This document shows positions 16,120 through 26,354 of a stretch of DNA of 64,000 bases, piece by piece. The notes beneath the pieces were generated by a model. That model saw only the letters and a program-made list of their open reading frames with translations. It was not told the origin of the DNA and did no database searches. The stretch comes from Cyclobacteriaceae bacterium (GTDB lineage Bacteria > Bacteroidota > Bacteroidia > Cytophagales > Cyclobacteriaceae): assembly GCA_020436165.1 (NCBI GenBank), contig JAGQYI010000087.1:1-64000 (forward strand). The letters are read 5' to 3'. The stretch's first letter is position 1, and each line of letters begins with the position of its first letter. Position numbers and translations under genes: made by a program.

Positions 16120-18438
16120 ATGAAGAAACTTCTTTTTTTATCTCTCAGCTTATTTTTTCTATTTGTTAGCTTAATTGCTGTGGCGCAGGAGCAACCCAAT
16201 CAAAAGAGACCAAAAGTCGGATTGGTTTTAAGTGGAGGTGGTGCAAAAGGTTTAGCACATATTGGTGTTATTAAAGCCATGGAAGAAGCCGGATTATATC
16301 CGGATTACATTACCGGTACCAGTATGGGAAGCATTATAGGGGCACTCTACGCGGTTGGATATTCAGCTGATGAGATTAAAGAAATAGGCCTCAACATCAA
16401 TTGGGACCAAATATTAACCAATGAGGTTCCTCTAAACAAAATTGCCATTGAAGAAAAGCCCTATTATGGAAGGTTTATAACTGAGCTTCCCATTCGTGAT
16501 GGGAAAGTAGGTTTGCCTCAAGGGGTTATTGATGGACAGGAACTTACACTTTTGCTAAATCGCTTGACAAGATCGGCTCACGGAGTTTCTGATTTTCATA
16601 AACTGCCCATTCCATTCGAATGCATGGGGGCCGATGTAGAAACGGGTAATTTAGTCGTGCTCGATCATGGGTCTTTACCACAGGCTATGCGGGCCTCTAT
16701 GGCCATCCCTACCATTTTTACCCCTGTTTTAATTGACAATAAATTACTGGTAGATGGTGGCTTGGTACGTAATTTCCCTGTTCAGCAAGTGCGCGATATG
16801 GGAGCCGATATTGTTATTGGGGTTTCGGTAAGTACCGACCTTGAGAAAAAAGAAGAATTAAACAGTATGGTGGCTGTTTTGGCGCAGAGTGCTTTTGTAG
16901 CAAGTGCAAAAGATACCCAGGAGCAAACCAAGCTAGTGGATATTTATATTACACCTGATATGAGTAACTATTCCACCGCCAGTTTTTGGTCAGGACCCGG
17001 TATAATTAAAGAAGGTGAAATATCAGGCCAGGAATTTCTACCCGTCTTTAAAAAACTTGCCGATTCGCTCAATCAATATGGGCCTGTTAAAGTGCCCCAA
17101 AAATTACCCATTTCTAATAAGTATACATTTAAGCACATAGAAATAGAGGGTAACGAGCGAGTAGCTGATGACCTTATTTTGGGTAAGTTAAGAATTAAAC
17201 CGGATGAAGTGATCGATGTGGATGAACTGGAAGAACGACTTAACTTGTTGTTTGGCACTCTTTACTTTTCAAAAATATTCTACGAAATTGATGCCGATAC
17301 ACAAACCCTTAAAATTCAGGTAACAGAGGCTCCTCCAGGTAGTATTAAGCTGGGTTTGCATTACGATACAGATAACAAAGCGGGGATAAATGTAAACTTC
17401 ACTTTTAGAAATTTGGTACTGCCAAGTTCCAGACTAATTCTTGAAGGTGATTTGGCAGAAAATCCTAGTGCTCAAATTAATTATTTTAAATATTTGGGTA
17501 GAAGACAAAATTTTGCAGCTGTACTCAATGCCAATTGGCTTAGAACCGAGCTACCGGGCTATTTGGTTGAAACAACAGAGGACGCATCCACTAGCCGAGA
17601 TATAAGCAATCTTTTAAAACAAGATATATTTAATCCTTCTCTTAGCTTTCAGGGAACCTACAAAAGTAACTCAACGATTGGGGTAAAAATTCAGTACATC
17701 AAGAATAGAGCAGCTCCGTTGGTGTTGGATTCTATTGAGTTTTTTGGTAACAACATTTCATTCAAAGAGTTGAGTGTCAAAGATTGGGGAGGACAGTTTT
17801 ATTATGTAATCAATACATTGAACAAGCAGTTTTTCCCAACAAGAGGCTTTTCTTCTAATTTAATGGTGGATTATATCTTCACTAGAAATTCTAGGTTTGA
17901 ATTTAAAAGTAACACATTAGTTGATGATCCTATTGTAACTAATGATGATCCATTATTGATGGGAAGATATTACTTTAAATCTGCTATTCCATTAAATGAT
18001 AAGTTTGCTTTATTAGCTAATTTCGGTATGACAATGACCTCTAGCAACATCTCAGCTAATTTGGGAGATATTTTGTATGAGACTTTAATCGGAGGGGCAA
18101 GGCCTTACGGATTGTTTGTAAACGGGTATGAAGCAACTCCTCAAAAGCGCTTTGAAGTACTTAACTATGCAACAGCCTCGGTTGGGTTACAGTATGAGCT
18201 GAAAAAAAATATGTATGTAACGTTACGTTCCGATTATCTGGAAAGCGAATATCCTATGAAGTGGATTGATACGGCTGTTTTTACCAAAGACATCGGAGCT
18301 TACCCCAGACGCTTGGGTTTTAGTGGTAAATTTTCATACAACTCATTAATCGGGCCGATTGAATTGGGTATTGGGAAAGATCAGTATTTAAAAGATGTTC
18401 ATGTCTTTTTCGGACTGGGATATTACATAAAAAATTAA
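16120..18438 (+). CDS. Outer-membrane patatin-like phospholipase with POTRA and barrel (PlpD/type Vd-like)
   Basis: This 772-residue protein has a signal peptide (to about residue 22) and then a patatin domain (about 32-300): GGGAKG oxyanion loop at 39-44, nucleophile S68 in GTSMGS, and dyad aspartate D212 in VDGGLVRN. Residues about 325-410 look like a POTRA domain (FKHIEIEGNERVADDLIL), and the rest is strand-rich, ending in an aromatic segment (DVHVFFGLGYYIKN) typical of Omp85/BamA-type barrels. The layout matches PlpD of Pseudomonas, in which a barrel anchors a lipase. The lipid target is unknown. The next gene starts two bases after its stop. Confidence 0.9.
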   Translation: MKKLLFLSLSLFFLFVSLIAVAQEQPNQKRPKVGLVLSGGGAKGLAHIGVIKAMEEAGLYPDYITGTSMGSIIGALYAVGYSADEIKEIGLNINWDQILTNEVPLNKIAIEEKPYYGRFITELPIRDGKVGLPQGVIDGQELTLLLNRLTRSAHGVSDFHKLPIPFECMGADVETGNLVVLDHGSLPQAMRASMAIPTIFTPVLIDNKLLVDGGLVRNFPVQQVRDMGADIVIGVSVSTDLEKKEELNSMVAVLAQSAFVASAKDTQEQTKLVDIYITPDMSNYSTASFWSGPGIIKEGEISGQEFLPVFKKLADSLNQYGPVKVPQKLPISNKYTFKHIEIEGNERVADDLILGKLRIKPDEVIDVDELEERLNLLFGTLYFSKIFYEIDADTQTLKIQVTEAPPGSIKLGLHYDTDNKAGINVNFTFRNLVLPSSRLILEGDLAENPSAQINYFKYLGRRQNFAAVLNANWLRTELPGYLVETTEDASTSRDISNLLKQDIFNPSLSFQGTYKSNSTIGVKIQYIKNRAAPLVLDSIEFFGNNISFKELSVKDWGGQFYYVINTLNKQFFPTRGFSSNLMVDYIFTRNSRFEFKSNTLVDDPIVTNDDPLLMGRYYFKSAIPLNDKFALLANFGMTMTSSNISANLGDILYETLIGGARPYGLFVNGYEATPQKRFEVLNYATASVGLQYELKKNMYVTLRSDYLESEYPMKWIDTAVFTKDIGAYPRRLGFSGKFSYNSLIGPIELGIGKDQYLKDVHVFFGLGYYIKN

Positions 18439-18440
18439 AA

Positions 18441-19274
18441 GTGGAGATAGAGTTAATTAATACAGGATATTTTAAACTGGATGGAGGGGCCATGTTTGGA
18501 GTTGTTCCCAAATCGTTGTGGTCGCGTACCAATCCGCCAGATGAAAACAACCTTTGCACTTGGGCTATGCGCTCGCTTATTATTAAAGAGGGCAATAGAT
18601 CAATTATTGTGGATAATGGAATAGGAGATAAGCAATCTGATAAATTCTTTAGCTTTTATTACCTGCATGGTGATGACTCATTGGATAGGGGTCTCAAAAA
18701 ATCTGACCTAGGTTATAACGAAATTACTGATGCATTTTTAACGCATTTGCATTTCGATCACTGTGGAGGAGGAGTAAAAAGAGAAGGAGATACGTTGGTC
18801 CCCACTTTTGAAAATGCCATCTATTGGTCCAACCACGACCATTGGAAATGGGCTACGGAGCCTAATCCACGTGAAAAAGCATCGTTTCTTGCTGAGAATA
18901 TCCTGCCTATGCAGGAGTCAGGGCAGCTACAATTCGTTGGTATGGAAGAAGAAAACCGGCTACCCTTTGATATTATTTTTGTTGATGGCCATACAGACAA
19001 GCAAATGTTACCCAAATTGAAGTACAAGGGTAAAACTCTGGTTTTTGTAGCTGATTTGCTGCCATCCGTTGGGCATATACCGTTGCCCTATGTTATGGGG
19101 TACGATACACGCCCTTTATTAACAATGGAAGAGAAAGCCAAATTGCTGAAGGAAGCAGCTGATAATAAATATATCCTTGTTTTTCAGCACGATCCCGTAA
19201 ACGAATGTTGCACAGTGAAACATACAGAGAAGGGAGTGCGTGTCGATCAGGTTTTTCCTTTTAGTGAGATATGA
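18441..19274 (+). CDS. Metallo-beta-lactamase-fold hydrolase
   Basis: This 277-residue protein carries the zinc site THLHFDHCGG (HxHxDH) and later histidines in the ...SNHDH and VDGHT segments, with a final histidine in FQHDP. It belongs to the quorum-quenching lactonase/hydrolase side of the fold by layout, but the substrate cannot be named. The start is GTG at 18441, two bases after the patatin stop. It overlaps the following patatin gene by four bases (ATGA), so three lipid-type hydrolases are probably cotranscribed. No signal peptide; cytoplasmic. Confidence 0.88.
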   Translation: MEIELINTGYFKLDGGAMFGVVPKSLWSRTNPPDENNLCTWAMRSLIIKEGNRSIIVDNGIGDKQSDKFFSFYYLHGDDSLDRGLKKSDLGYNEITDAFLTHLHFDHCGGGVKREGDTLVPTFENAIYWSNHDHWKWATEPNPREKASFLAENILPMQESGQLQFVGMEEENRLPFDIIFVDGHTDKQMLPKLKYKGKTLVFVADLLPSVGHIPLPYVMGYDTRPLLTMEEKAKLLKEAADNKYILVFQHDPVNECCTVKHTEKGVRVDQVFPFSEI

Positions 19275-20029
19275 TCGGTATAGCACTTAGTGGAGGAGGA
19301 GCAAGAGGTATTTCCCACCTTGGTGTACTAAAAGCGCTAAATGAACATGACATTTTTCCTGGAATTGTTTCCGGTGCTAGTGCCGGATCAATTGTTGGTG
19401 GATTTTACTGTTCAGGGTTTTCTCCTGATGAAACACTGGAAGTAATTATAAAGACGAATATGCTTTCCATTTTCAAACCTGCGTTTAGCTGGAAAGGTTT
19501 GCTTAGCATGGATAAATTGGCTAAAGTGTTGCAGCAACATTTACCCGCTTCATTTGAAGATTTGAAACTTCCTCTAGAAATAGCTGCTACTGAACTTGAA
19601 GATGGTCGAACTTACTATTTCAGTAAGGGAGAATTGATTAAACCTATTTTAGCATCTTCCTGTCTTCCGGTATTGTTTAACCCAATAGAAATTGATGGAA
19701 AGCGGTTTGTAGATGGAGGAGTTTTGAATAACCTTCCTGTCGAGGGCATTATCGAACATGCCAGATTCGTAATGGCTTCAAGTTGTAACCCTATAGGAGA
19801 AAGTAGAAAAATCAAGTCTTTTAAAGACGTCATGGAACGAAGTGGCATTTTGGCTATTAACGGTAATACTTTAACAAGTAAAGCAATGGCGCATTTAGTT
19901 ATCGAACCACCTGAATTGATTCATTTTAGTGGGTTTGATTTATCCAAAGCAAGGGAAATATTTGAAGCTGGTTACAAGTACACCAAGCAAAACATTGCTA
20001 CTTTTGAAGACCAGTTAAAAACAACTTAG
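19271..20029 (+). CDS. Soluble patatin-like phospholipase (RssA-like)
   Basis: This compact 252-residue patatin has GGGARG at 8-13, nucleophile S37 in GASAGS and dyad aspartate D148 in VDGGVLNN. It has no signal peptide or barrel, in contrast to the larger patatin three genes upstream, and resembles RssA/YchK proteins. Patatins cleave acyl esters of phospholipids or related substrates. It overlaps the metallo-hydrolase gene (ATGA), and hutU begins two bases after its stop, so all are probably on one transcript. Confidence 0.9.
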   Translation: MIGIALSGGGARGISHLGVLKALNEHDIFPGIVSGASAGSIVGGFYCSGFSPDETLEVIIKTNMLSIFKPAFSWKGLLSMDKLAKVLQQHLPASFEDLKLPLEIAATELEDGRTYYFSKGELIKPILASSCLPVLFNPIEIDGKRFVDGGVLNNLPVEGIIEHARFVMASSCNPIGESRKIKSFKDVMERSGILAINGNTLTSKAMAHLVIEPPELIHFSGFDLSKAREIFEAGYKYTKQNIATFEDQLKTT

Positions 20030-20031
20030 GA

Positions 20032-22032
20032 ATGAATTTTAAGGAAATAATTCTTCAAGGAATCCCAACCGAATTACCAAAACCTAAACCATACGACCCC
20101 AATGTAAATCACGCTCCCAGGAGGAGGGATATTCTCACAAAAGAAGAGAAGAAGCTTGCAGTAAGAAATGCGTTGAGATATTTTCCTGAAAAATTTCATA
20201 ATGTCTTAGCGTCTGAGTTTGCAGAAGAGCTGAAGACATACGGACGAATTTATATGTATCGTTTTCGCCCTGATTACGATATGTATGCACGGCCGATTGA
20301 TGAATATCCGCATAAATCTCGCCATGCCGGAGCCATTATGGTAATGATTCAAAACAATTTGAATCCTGCCGTTGCGCAGCACCCACATGAATTAATTACC
20401 TATGGTGGTAATGGAGCGGTATTCCAAAACTGGGCACAATATTTACTTACCATGCAATACTTGGCAACCATGAACGATGAGCAAACGCTGCACATGTATT
20501 CTGGTCATCCGCTGGGTTTACTGCCGTCAGGCAAAGAAGCGCCACGTGTTGTTGTTACAAATGGAATGATGATCCCCAATTACTCAAAACAAGATGACTG
20601 GGAGCGATTTAATGCCTTGGGAGTTACCCAATATGGTCAAATGACGGCCGGTTCGTATATGTACATTGGTCCACAAGGAATTGTACATGGAACAACAATC
20701 ACTCTTTTAAATGCTGGCAGAATAATAGCTAAAAGTGGTGAAGATTTGGTAGGAAAACTCTTTGTAAGTGCAGGATTAGGAGGTATGAGCGGGGCTCAGC
20801 CCAAGGCTGGGAATATTGCAGGTTGCATTTCCGTTATAGCAGAAGTAAACCCAAAGGCTACGCATACGCGCCACACCCAAGGCTGGGTAGATGAGAAAAT
20901 AACTGATTTAGATGAATTGGTTGGTAGAGTAAAAAGAGCTAAAGAAAACAAAGAAGTTGTATCAATAGCCTATCAGGGCAATATCGTTGATGTTTGGGAG
21001 AAGTTTGATGAGGAAGATGTTTTTATAGATCTCGGCTCTGACCAAACCTCCTTACATAATCCTTGGGCAGGAGGATATTATCCCGCAAGCCATTCATTTC
21101 AAGAATCGAATGAGATGATGGCCAATGACCCTGAACGATTCAAAAAGGAAGTTCAAAGGACATTGGTTCGCCATGCGGCTGCTATCAATAAGCACACTGC
21201 TCGAGGAACTTATTTCTTTGATTATGGGAATGCATTCCTTTTAGAGGCATCTCGCGCTGGGGCAGATATAATGGCTGCTAATGGAATCGATTTCAAATAT
21301 CCGTCTTACGTACAAGACATCATGGGGCCCATGTGCTTCGATTATGGCTTTGGGCCATTCCGTTGGGTTTGCACCAGCGGTAAACCGGAAGATCTTGCAT
21401 TAACGGACCAATTAGCTTCTGAAGTTCTGGAAGAAATAATGAAGAATTCCCCTGAAGAAATACAACAGCAAATGGCCGATAATATTCAGTGGATTAAAGG
21501 GGCGCAAAAGAATAAATTGGTAGTTGGCTCACAGGCGCGCATTTTATATGCCGATGCCGAAGGAAGGATTAAAATTGCGAGGGCTTTTAACAAAGCCATT
21601 GCAGATGGTCGCCTTTCTGCACCGGTAGTTCTGGGTCGTGACCACCACGATGTATCAGGAACGGACTCACCTTTCCGGGAAACGGCTAATATTTACGATG
21701 GGTCACAATTTACGGCAGATATGGCCATTCATAACGTGATTGGCGATTCCTTTCGAGGAGCTTCCTGGGTGTCTATTCATAATGGTGGTGGAGTAGGCTG
21801 GGGCGAAGTGATTAATGGTGGTTTTGGGCTAGTATTGGATGGAACGAAAGATGCGGATAGAAAGCTTGAAAACATGCTTTTTTACGATGTAAATAATGGT
21901 ATTGCACGTAGAAGTTGGGCCAGAAACAGTGGGGCAGAGTTTACGGCTACACGTGAAATGGAGCGATCCGAAAACATTAGGATTACGATGCCAAATCGTG
22001 CGAGCGATGAATTAATTGACAGACTTTTCTAG
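20032..22032 (+). CDS. hutU: Urocanate hydratase
   Basis: The enzyme converts urocanate to imidazolone propionate, the second step of histidine degradation. At 666 residues it belongs to the longer form of the family; the E. coli-type enzyme is about 550. Recognisable segments are ITYGGNGAVFQNWAQY, MYSGHPLGLLPS, the NAD-binding FVSAGLGGMSGAQPKA, and HNGGGVGWGEVINGG near the end. No other hut gene (hutH, hutI, hutG) lies nearby. Instead it sits between a patatin and two acyltransferases with gaps of 1-3 bases, so the operon context does not explain it. Confidence 0.97.
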   Translation: MNFKEIILQGIPTELPKPKPYDPNVNHAPRRRDILTKEEKKLAVRNALRYFPEKFHNVLASEFAEELKTYGRIYMYRFRPDYDMYARPIDEYPHKSRHAGAIMVMIQNNLNPAVAQHPHELITYGGNGAVFQNWAQYLLTMQYLATMNDEQTLHMYSGHPLGLLPSGKEAPRVVVTNGMMIPNYSKQDDWERFNALGVTQYGQMTAGSYMYIGPQGIVHGTTITLLNAGRIIAKSGEDLVGKLFVSAGLGGMSGAQPKAGNIAGCISVIAEVNPKATHTRHTQGWVDEKITDLDELVGRVKRAKENKEVVSIAYQGNIVDVWEKFDEEDVFIDLGSDQTSLHNPWAGGYYPASHSFQESNEMMANDPERFKKEVQRTLVRHAAAINKHTARGTYFFDYGNAFLLEASRAGADIMAANGIDFKYPSYVQDIMGPMCFDYGFGPFRWVCTSGKPEDLALTDQLASEVLEEIMKNSPEEIQQQMADNIQWIKGAQKNKLVVGSQARILYADAEGRIKIARAFNKAIADGRLSAPVVLGRDHHDVSGTDSPFRETANIYDGSQFTADMAIHNVIGDSFRGASWVSIHNGGGVGWGEVINGGFGLVLDGTKDADRKLENMLFYDVNNGIARRSWARNSGAEFTATREMERSENIRITMPNRASDELIDRLF

Positions 22033-22033
22033 T

Positions 22034-22603
22034 ATGCTGAAAACATTATCAAAATTTATTTTTTGGGTAACCGGTTGGAAAATAATCGGTGAGATGCCTG
22101 ACGACATGAAAAAAGGGGTGATTATTGCCGCTCCTCACACAAGTTATTGGGATTTTTTGTATGCCAGGGCCGCTTTTTTCATCATGGGTGTGCCTATGAA
22201 AGTAACTATTAAGAAAGAGGTCGTCAATTTCCCTGTATTTGGGTGGTTTGCACGTCAGCTGGGTGCCATTGCTATTGATAGAAACCCAAAGGAAGGAGGT
22301 CTCAAAAGGAAGAAAAGTATGGTTGATGCGATGGTTGATCTCGTCAATGAACGTGATCAATTGATAATGATGATAACACCTGAAGGAACCCGCAAGCATG
22401 CACCTCGTTGGAAAACAGGATTTTACAGAGTAGCTGAAGGAGCTAATGTACCTATCATTTTAGGCTATCTTGATTATGCAAAAAAACATGCCGGTTTAGG
22501 TCCTGTAATAATTCCATCGGGTAATTACGAAGAAGATCTTGAAAAAATAATGGACTTTTATCGTGATAAAACAGCTAAATACCCTGACCAGGGAGTACTT
22601 TAA
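22034..22603 (+). CDS. Lysophospholipid-type acyltransferase, copy 1
   Basis: This 189-residue PlsC-like acyltransferase has the catalytic HxxxxD motif in APHTSYWDF and the glycerol-phosphate-binding PEGTRK motif. It is short and has at most one membrane-associated helix (LSKFIFWVTGW). The ATG at 22034 comes one base after the hutU stop; an in-frame TTG upstream lies inside hutU and is not needed. It is closely related to the following gene. Family members acylate lysophosphatidic acid or other lysolipids; the acceptor here is unknown. Confidence 0.87.
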   Translation: MLKTLSKFIFWVTGWKIIGEMPDDMKKGVIIAAPHTSYWDFLYARAAFFIMGVPMKVTIKKEVVNFPVFGWFARQLGAIAIDRNPKEGGLKRKKSMVDAMVDLVNERDQLIMMITPEGTRKHAPRWKTGFYRVAEGANVPIILGYLDYAKKHAGLGPVIIPSGNYEEDLEKIMDFYRDKTAKYPDQGVL

Positions 22604-22635
22604 TAAGTTCTACGAATTAGGTATCTTAGTTGGTT

Positions 22636-23226
22636 ATGTTGAGGTACCTGTATAGTTACTTACTTAAGAACATGGGTTGGAAGTTTGAAGGAAGTTTCGA
22701 ACCCAGGCCTCCTAAGTTTATTGTTATTGTTGCCCCACATACCACCAATCTGGACTTTGTTATTGGAGTAATGGCCAGAAGCGCACTTAAACTTACAAAA
22801 ACCAAATATTTAGGAAAAAGCCAGTTATTTCGTTTTCCACATGGTTTTATCTTCAGAGCTTTAGGCGGTTACCCGGTTGACAGAACCCGGCATAATAATC
22901 TGGTAGATGCTGTTGTGGCTCTATTTGATTCCAAGCAAGAGTTTTCTATTGCCCTTGCCCCTGAAGGCACCCGTGCAAAAGTGGATCGTATAAAAACCGG
23001 CTTTTACTACATAGCCAGAAAAGCCAATCTTCCTATTTTTTTAGTAGGCTTTGATTATAGTAGAAAAACAATTGTAATCAATGGTCCTATGTTCGCGACC
23101 AACAATGCAAAAGATGACTTTAAAAACATTATCAGTTTCTTCTCGAAAATTAGGGGTAAATATCCGGAACTAGGGGTTACAATGGAGCATTTTGAACGTA
23201 TGAAGGAGCAAATTGAAGCACAATAA
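22636..23226 (+). CDS. Lysophospholipid-type acyltransferase, copy 2
   Basis: This 196-residue paralogue of the upstream gene shares the same motif layout: HxxxxD in APHTTNLDF and PEGTRAK. The two differ throughout, so the duplication is old. I chose the ATG at 22636, with a TTG at 22630 as an alternative. The gap from the previous stop is 32 bp. With the two patatins upstream, acyl-chain removal and replacement enzymes are encoded together. Confidence 0.87.
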   Translation: MLRYLYSYLLKNMGWKFEGSFEPRPPKFIVIVAPHTTNLDFVIGVMARSALKLTKTKYLGKSQLFRFPHGFIFRALGGYPVDRTRHNNLVDAVVALFDSKQEFSIALAPEGTRAKVDRIKTGFYYIARKANLPIFLVGFDYSRKTIVINGPMFATNNAKDDFKNIISFFSKIRGKYPELGVTMEHFERMKEQIEAQ

Positions 23227-23293
23227 AATGCGGTTTAATCGTTTTTATTGCGTTTATTTGAATGTATAACATAGAAATCAAATCAGTAAAATT

Positions 23294-23860
23294 ATGAAAA
23301 AAATCTACGTAGTATTAGTTGCTGTGCTATTGGTAGGATCCCTCTCTGCCCAGGCACAATTTAAGTTTGGAATTAAGGCAGGAGCCAACTTCTCCAAATT
23401 TTCTTCTACAGATCCTAATGTTCAGGCTCAAAATCTTACTGCCTGGCACGGTGGATTAATGGCTGAAATCAAGTTACCTATAATAGGAATTCAAGCAGAT
23501 GCGCTTTACACTCAAAATGGAACTAAGTTCGATGGTAGTCAGGCGTTACAGGAAATTAAAAGTACTTACATACAAGTTCCTGTTGTAGCAAAAGTATACA
23601 TACTCAAGGTTTTGAATATTCAGGCAGGTCCTCAATTCGGATTCTTAACGGGAGCAAAAGATGGTGAAAATGTTGATATTAAGGATCAATTAGAAAGCTC
23701 TGACTTACAGATAGTTTTTGGTGCTGGACTTGATTTAGGACCACTTAATGCAGCCTTGCGTTACAATATTGGTGTAAAAGATATTAATAAAGATTTGGTA
23801 AATTATGATCTTAAGAATAATGCTTTTACTCTTTCAGTTGGTATCTGGTTGAAAAAATAA
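23294..23860 (+). CDS. Small outer-membrane beta-barrel protein (PorT-like family)
   Basis: This 188-residue protein has a signal peptide ending ...LSAQAQ and then FKFGIKAGANFSKFS, the usual opening of the Bacteroidota OMP_b-brl_2/PorT-like barrels. Strands alternate polar and hydrophobic residues to the C-terminal TLSVGIWLKK. The length fits an eight-strand barrel. Function is unknown; most such proteins are structural or binding proteins, and it is not specifically PorT of the type IX system. It is followed by a strong terminator. Confidence 0.85.
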   Translation: MKKIYVVLVAVLLVGSLSAQAQFKFGIKAGANFSKFSSTDPNVQAQNLTAWHGGLMAEIKLPIIGIQADALYTQNGTKFDGSQALQEIKSTYIQVPVVAKVYILKVLNIQAGPQFGFLTGAKDGENVDIKDQLESSDLQIVFGAGLDLGPLNAALRYNIGVKDINKDLVNYDLKNNAFTLSVGIWLKK

Positions 23861-23882
23861 GATGCCCAAAATATATAAAAAA

Positions 23883-23908
23883 AGGCCTGAAACTTCAGGC
23901 CTTTTTTT
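23883..23908. terminator. Bidirectional terminator between the barrel gene and tyrS
   Basis: AGGCCTGA-aact-TCAGGCCT is a perfect 8-bp stem with a T-run on the plus strand (23902-23908) and an A-run on its left side (T-run for the minus strand). It serves the convergent genes 23294-23860 and tyrS; the tyrS stop codon is part of the tract. Confidence 0.85.
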
Positions 23909-25190
23909 ATTCTACCAGCACAAGATAGTAATTCTTCTTACCCTTTTGTACCAGTATATATTTGTCTTGCAAAAGATCGACTTTAAGTTTCTCTTCCGAT
24001 TGCTGCGCACCAATTTTTGACTTATTAATACTTACACCACCACCTTTAAGCATTCTTCTAGCTTCACCTTTAGAAGTAAATATTATATCATTGGTTACTT
24101 CAGATACAAAATCAACTAAACTACAATCCAAAGCACTTTTTTTAATGGTGGTTTGAGGAACCCCTTCAAAAACAGAAAGTAAAGTACTTTCATCTAACGA
24201 TTGTAAGTCTTCCGTTGTCGATTTGCCGAATAGGATACTCGATGCCTTTTCGGCCATTTCCAGATCTTCCTTGGAATGAACCCTAACGGTAATATCAGTA
24301 GCCAGTGCTTTTTGTAGAATCCGTAGATGCGGAGCTTCACTATGCTCTTTTTCAAGCGTTTCTATTTCTTCTTTACTTAGTAACGTGAAGATTCTGATGT
24401 AGTTGGCAGAGTCTTCATCAGAAGCATTTAGCCAATATTGATAAAACTTATATGGGGATGTCTTTTCCCTATCCAGCCAAACATTTCCTCCTTCCGTTTT
24501 TCCAAATTTAGTACCATCTGCTTTTTTAATTAGAGGAGTGGTTACAGCAAAAGCTTCTCCTCCGGATTTCCTTCTGATAAGCTCAGTACCTGTAACTATA
24601 TTGCCCCATTGGTCAGAGCCACCCAGCTGAACTTTGCAGTTCTTGTTAGTGTAGAGCCACCAAAAATCATATCCCTGAACCAATTGATACGAAAACTCTG
24701 TGAATGACATACCCGTTTCCAGCCTTGATTTAACAGAGTCTTTGGCCATCATGTAATTTACGGTAATATGCTTGCCAACATCACGTATAAATTCAAGAAA
24801 GCCCATTTCTTTAAACCAATCGTAGTTGTTTACTATCTCAGCTTTGTTCTCTCCAGATTCGAAATCAAGGAATTGCTCTAACTGTTTTCTTACCCCTTTT
24901 AAGTTATGCTGAAGCACATCTTCTGAAAGAAGATTTCGCTCCTGGGACTTACCGGATGGGTCGCCTACCATACCAGTTGCCCCTCCAACTAAAGCAAGAG
25001 GTTTGTGTCCACATTTTTGCAAATGGACAAGTGTCATTATCTGGACCAAACTTCCCACATGAAGGGAATCAGCGGTCGGATCAAACCCGATATAAGCCGA
25101 TATCATTCCTTTCTTAAACTCCTCTTCAGTTCCAGGCATTATGTCATGGATCATGCCTCTCCATCTCAGCTCTTCAATAAAATTATTCAT
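23907..25190 (-). CDS. tyrS: Tyrosyl-tRNA synthetase
   Basis: This 427-residue class I synthetase charges tRNA-Tyr. The HIGH-type motif is HVGS at 44-47, the KMSKS-type motif is KFGKT at 228-232, and a C-terminal S4-like RNA-binding segment ([21 protein letters not shown]) follows. Length is normal for the bacterial TyrS. A TATCTTTG -7 element lies on the minus strand at 25219-25226, about 30 bp upstream. Its stop codon lies in the shared terminator. Confidence 0.97.
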   Translation of the reverse strand: MNNFIEELRWRGMIHDIMPGTEEEFKKGMISAYIGFDPTADSLHVGSLVQIMTLVHLQKCGHKPLALVGGATGMVGDPSGKSQERNLLSEDVLQHNLKGVRKQLEQFLDFESGENKAEIVNNYDWFKEMGFLEFIRDVGKHITVNYMMAKDSVKSRLETGMSFTEFSYQLVQGYDFWWLYTNKNCKVQLGGSDQWGNIVTGTELIRRKSGGEAFAVTTPLIKKADGTKFGKTEGGNVWLDREKTSPYKFYQYWLNASDEDSANYIRIFTLLSKEEIETLEKEHSEAPHLRILQKALATDITVRVHSKEDLEMAEKASSILFGKSTTEDLQSLDESTLLSVFEGVPQTTIKKSALDCSLVDFVSEVTNDIIFTSKGEARRMLKGGGVSINKSKIGAQQSEEKLKVDLLQDKYILVQKGKKNYYLVLVE

Positions 25191-25352
25191 TCAATACTAG
25201 TATGTAACTTAAAGGCGACAAAGATAGTATTTAACTATAAATGAGGACACCGAATTGTTGCATTAAAGCGGCTATGGTAAATAAAATTAGAATGGATTTT
25301 TAATCCACTAATAATTGCATAATTTTAAACACCAACTAACCAAATTGTTATA

Positions 25353-26339
25353 ATGGGTAAATTTCACTTTGCTCGATCTTTAAATAGGCTGTACTTGCTT
25401 ACAGCAATTGTTATTCTCAATTTCTCTTACAGTTTTGCACAAGGTGAAACTGAAGCAGAATATCTTGAAGATTTGAGCCACATGCGCATTGTTGTTATAC
25501 TGTTGATTGCGTTTGCTTTTGTCATAATGTTCGGGCTAATATATGTGGTTAAATCTCACCGAGAGCTAAAACACCAGTATTCAATAATTGATAAGCAGAA
25601 AAACGAAATTGCGGAAAAGAACAACGAGCTTGCCTTTATCAACGATAGCCTGGAGGAAATGAACCTTGAAAAGAATAATGTGCTTTCAGTGGTAGCGCAT
25701 GATCTTAAGACTCCACTTGGAAATATTCAAGGATTGGTGGAACTGGTGTATCTTAAAAAAGATAAGCTTACTGATGAGCAGATAAAGTACCTGGATTTGA
25801 TCAGAAAGGTAGTTTCTGATGGCATTGGAATGGTGAATAATATGCTGGATGTGCATAAAATAGAAGCCGAATTAAAGGAAATGGCCCTTACGCCAACAAA
25901 TGTTTTTAAAGTGGTAGATAAAGTTGTTAAACTCCATGAGCCATTTGCTGAAACGCGTAAGGTTGATGTAAAAGTGAACTACTCTAATGCCGATTTGAGC
26001 ATTAACACAGATAACCAGTATCTAAGACAGATTCTTTCAAATCTTGTTTCAAATGCGATTAAGTTTACGAAAGAAGGAAGTAAGGTTGATATAAAAATTA
26101 TTGAGAAAAATTCAACGGTTGAAATATTGATTGAAGATGAGGGGCCGGGGATTAGCGATGATCACATGAAAAGGCTTTTTGCAGGTTACAAAGCCAGTGA
26201 AAATGAAAAAGACAAAGTATCTGGAGGGTTTGGACTATTGATAACAAGACGTTTGGTTGAGAAGTTGCAGGGTAAAATATCTGTTTCCAATAAGCCTGAT
26301 ATGGCAGGTGCAATTTTTAAGCTTGAAATTTTGAAGTAG
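25353..26339 (+). CDS. Sensor histidine kinase without an extracellular domain
   Basis: This 328-residue kinase has two hydrophobic segments, at about 13-30 and 46-66, joined by a short acidic loop, so there is no room for a periplasmic sensor. A coiled coil (about 70-108) leads to a HisKA domain with H116 in VAHDLKTPLGN, then a HATPase with N (SNLVSNAIKFT), DEGPGIS and GGFGLLI boxes. No receiver or response regulator gene is adjacent, so it is an orphan. The first segment may be a cleaved signal peptide (SYSFAQ); then only one helix would remain. Confidence 0.88.
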   Translation: MGKFHFARSLNRLYLLTAIVILNFSYSFAQGETEAEYLEDLSHMRIVVILLIAFAFVIMFGLIYVVKSHRELKHQYSIIDKQKNEIAEKNNELAFINDSLEEMNLEKNNVLSVVAHDLKTPLGNIQGLVELVYLKKDKLTDEQIKYLDLIRKVVSDGIGMVNNMLDVHKIEAELKEMALTPTNVFKVVDKVVKLHEPFAETRKVDVKVNYSNADLSINTDNQYLRQILSNLVSNAIKFTKEGSKVDIKIIEKNSTVEILIEDEGPGISDDHMKRLFAGYKASENEKDKVSGGFGLLITRRLVEKLQGKISVSNKPDMAGAIFKLEILK

Positions 26340-26354
26340 GTATAAAAAAGAAAA

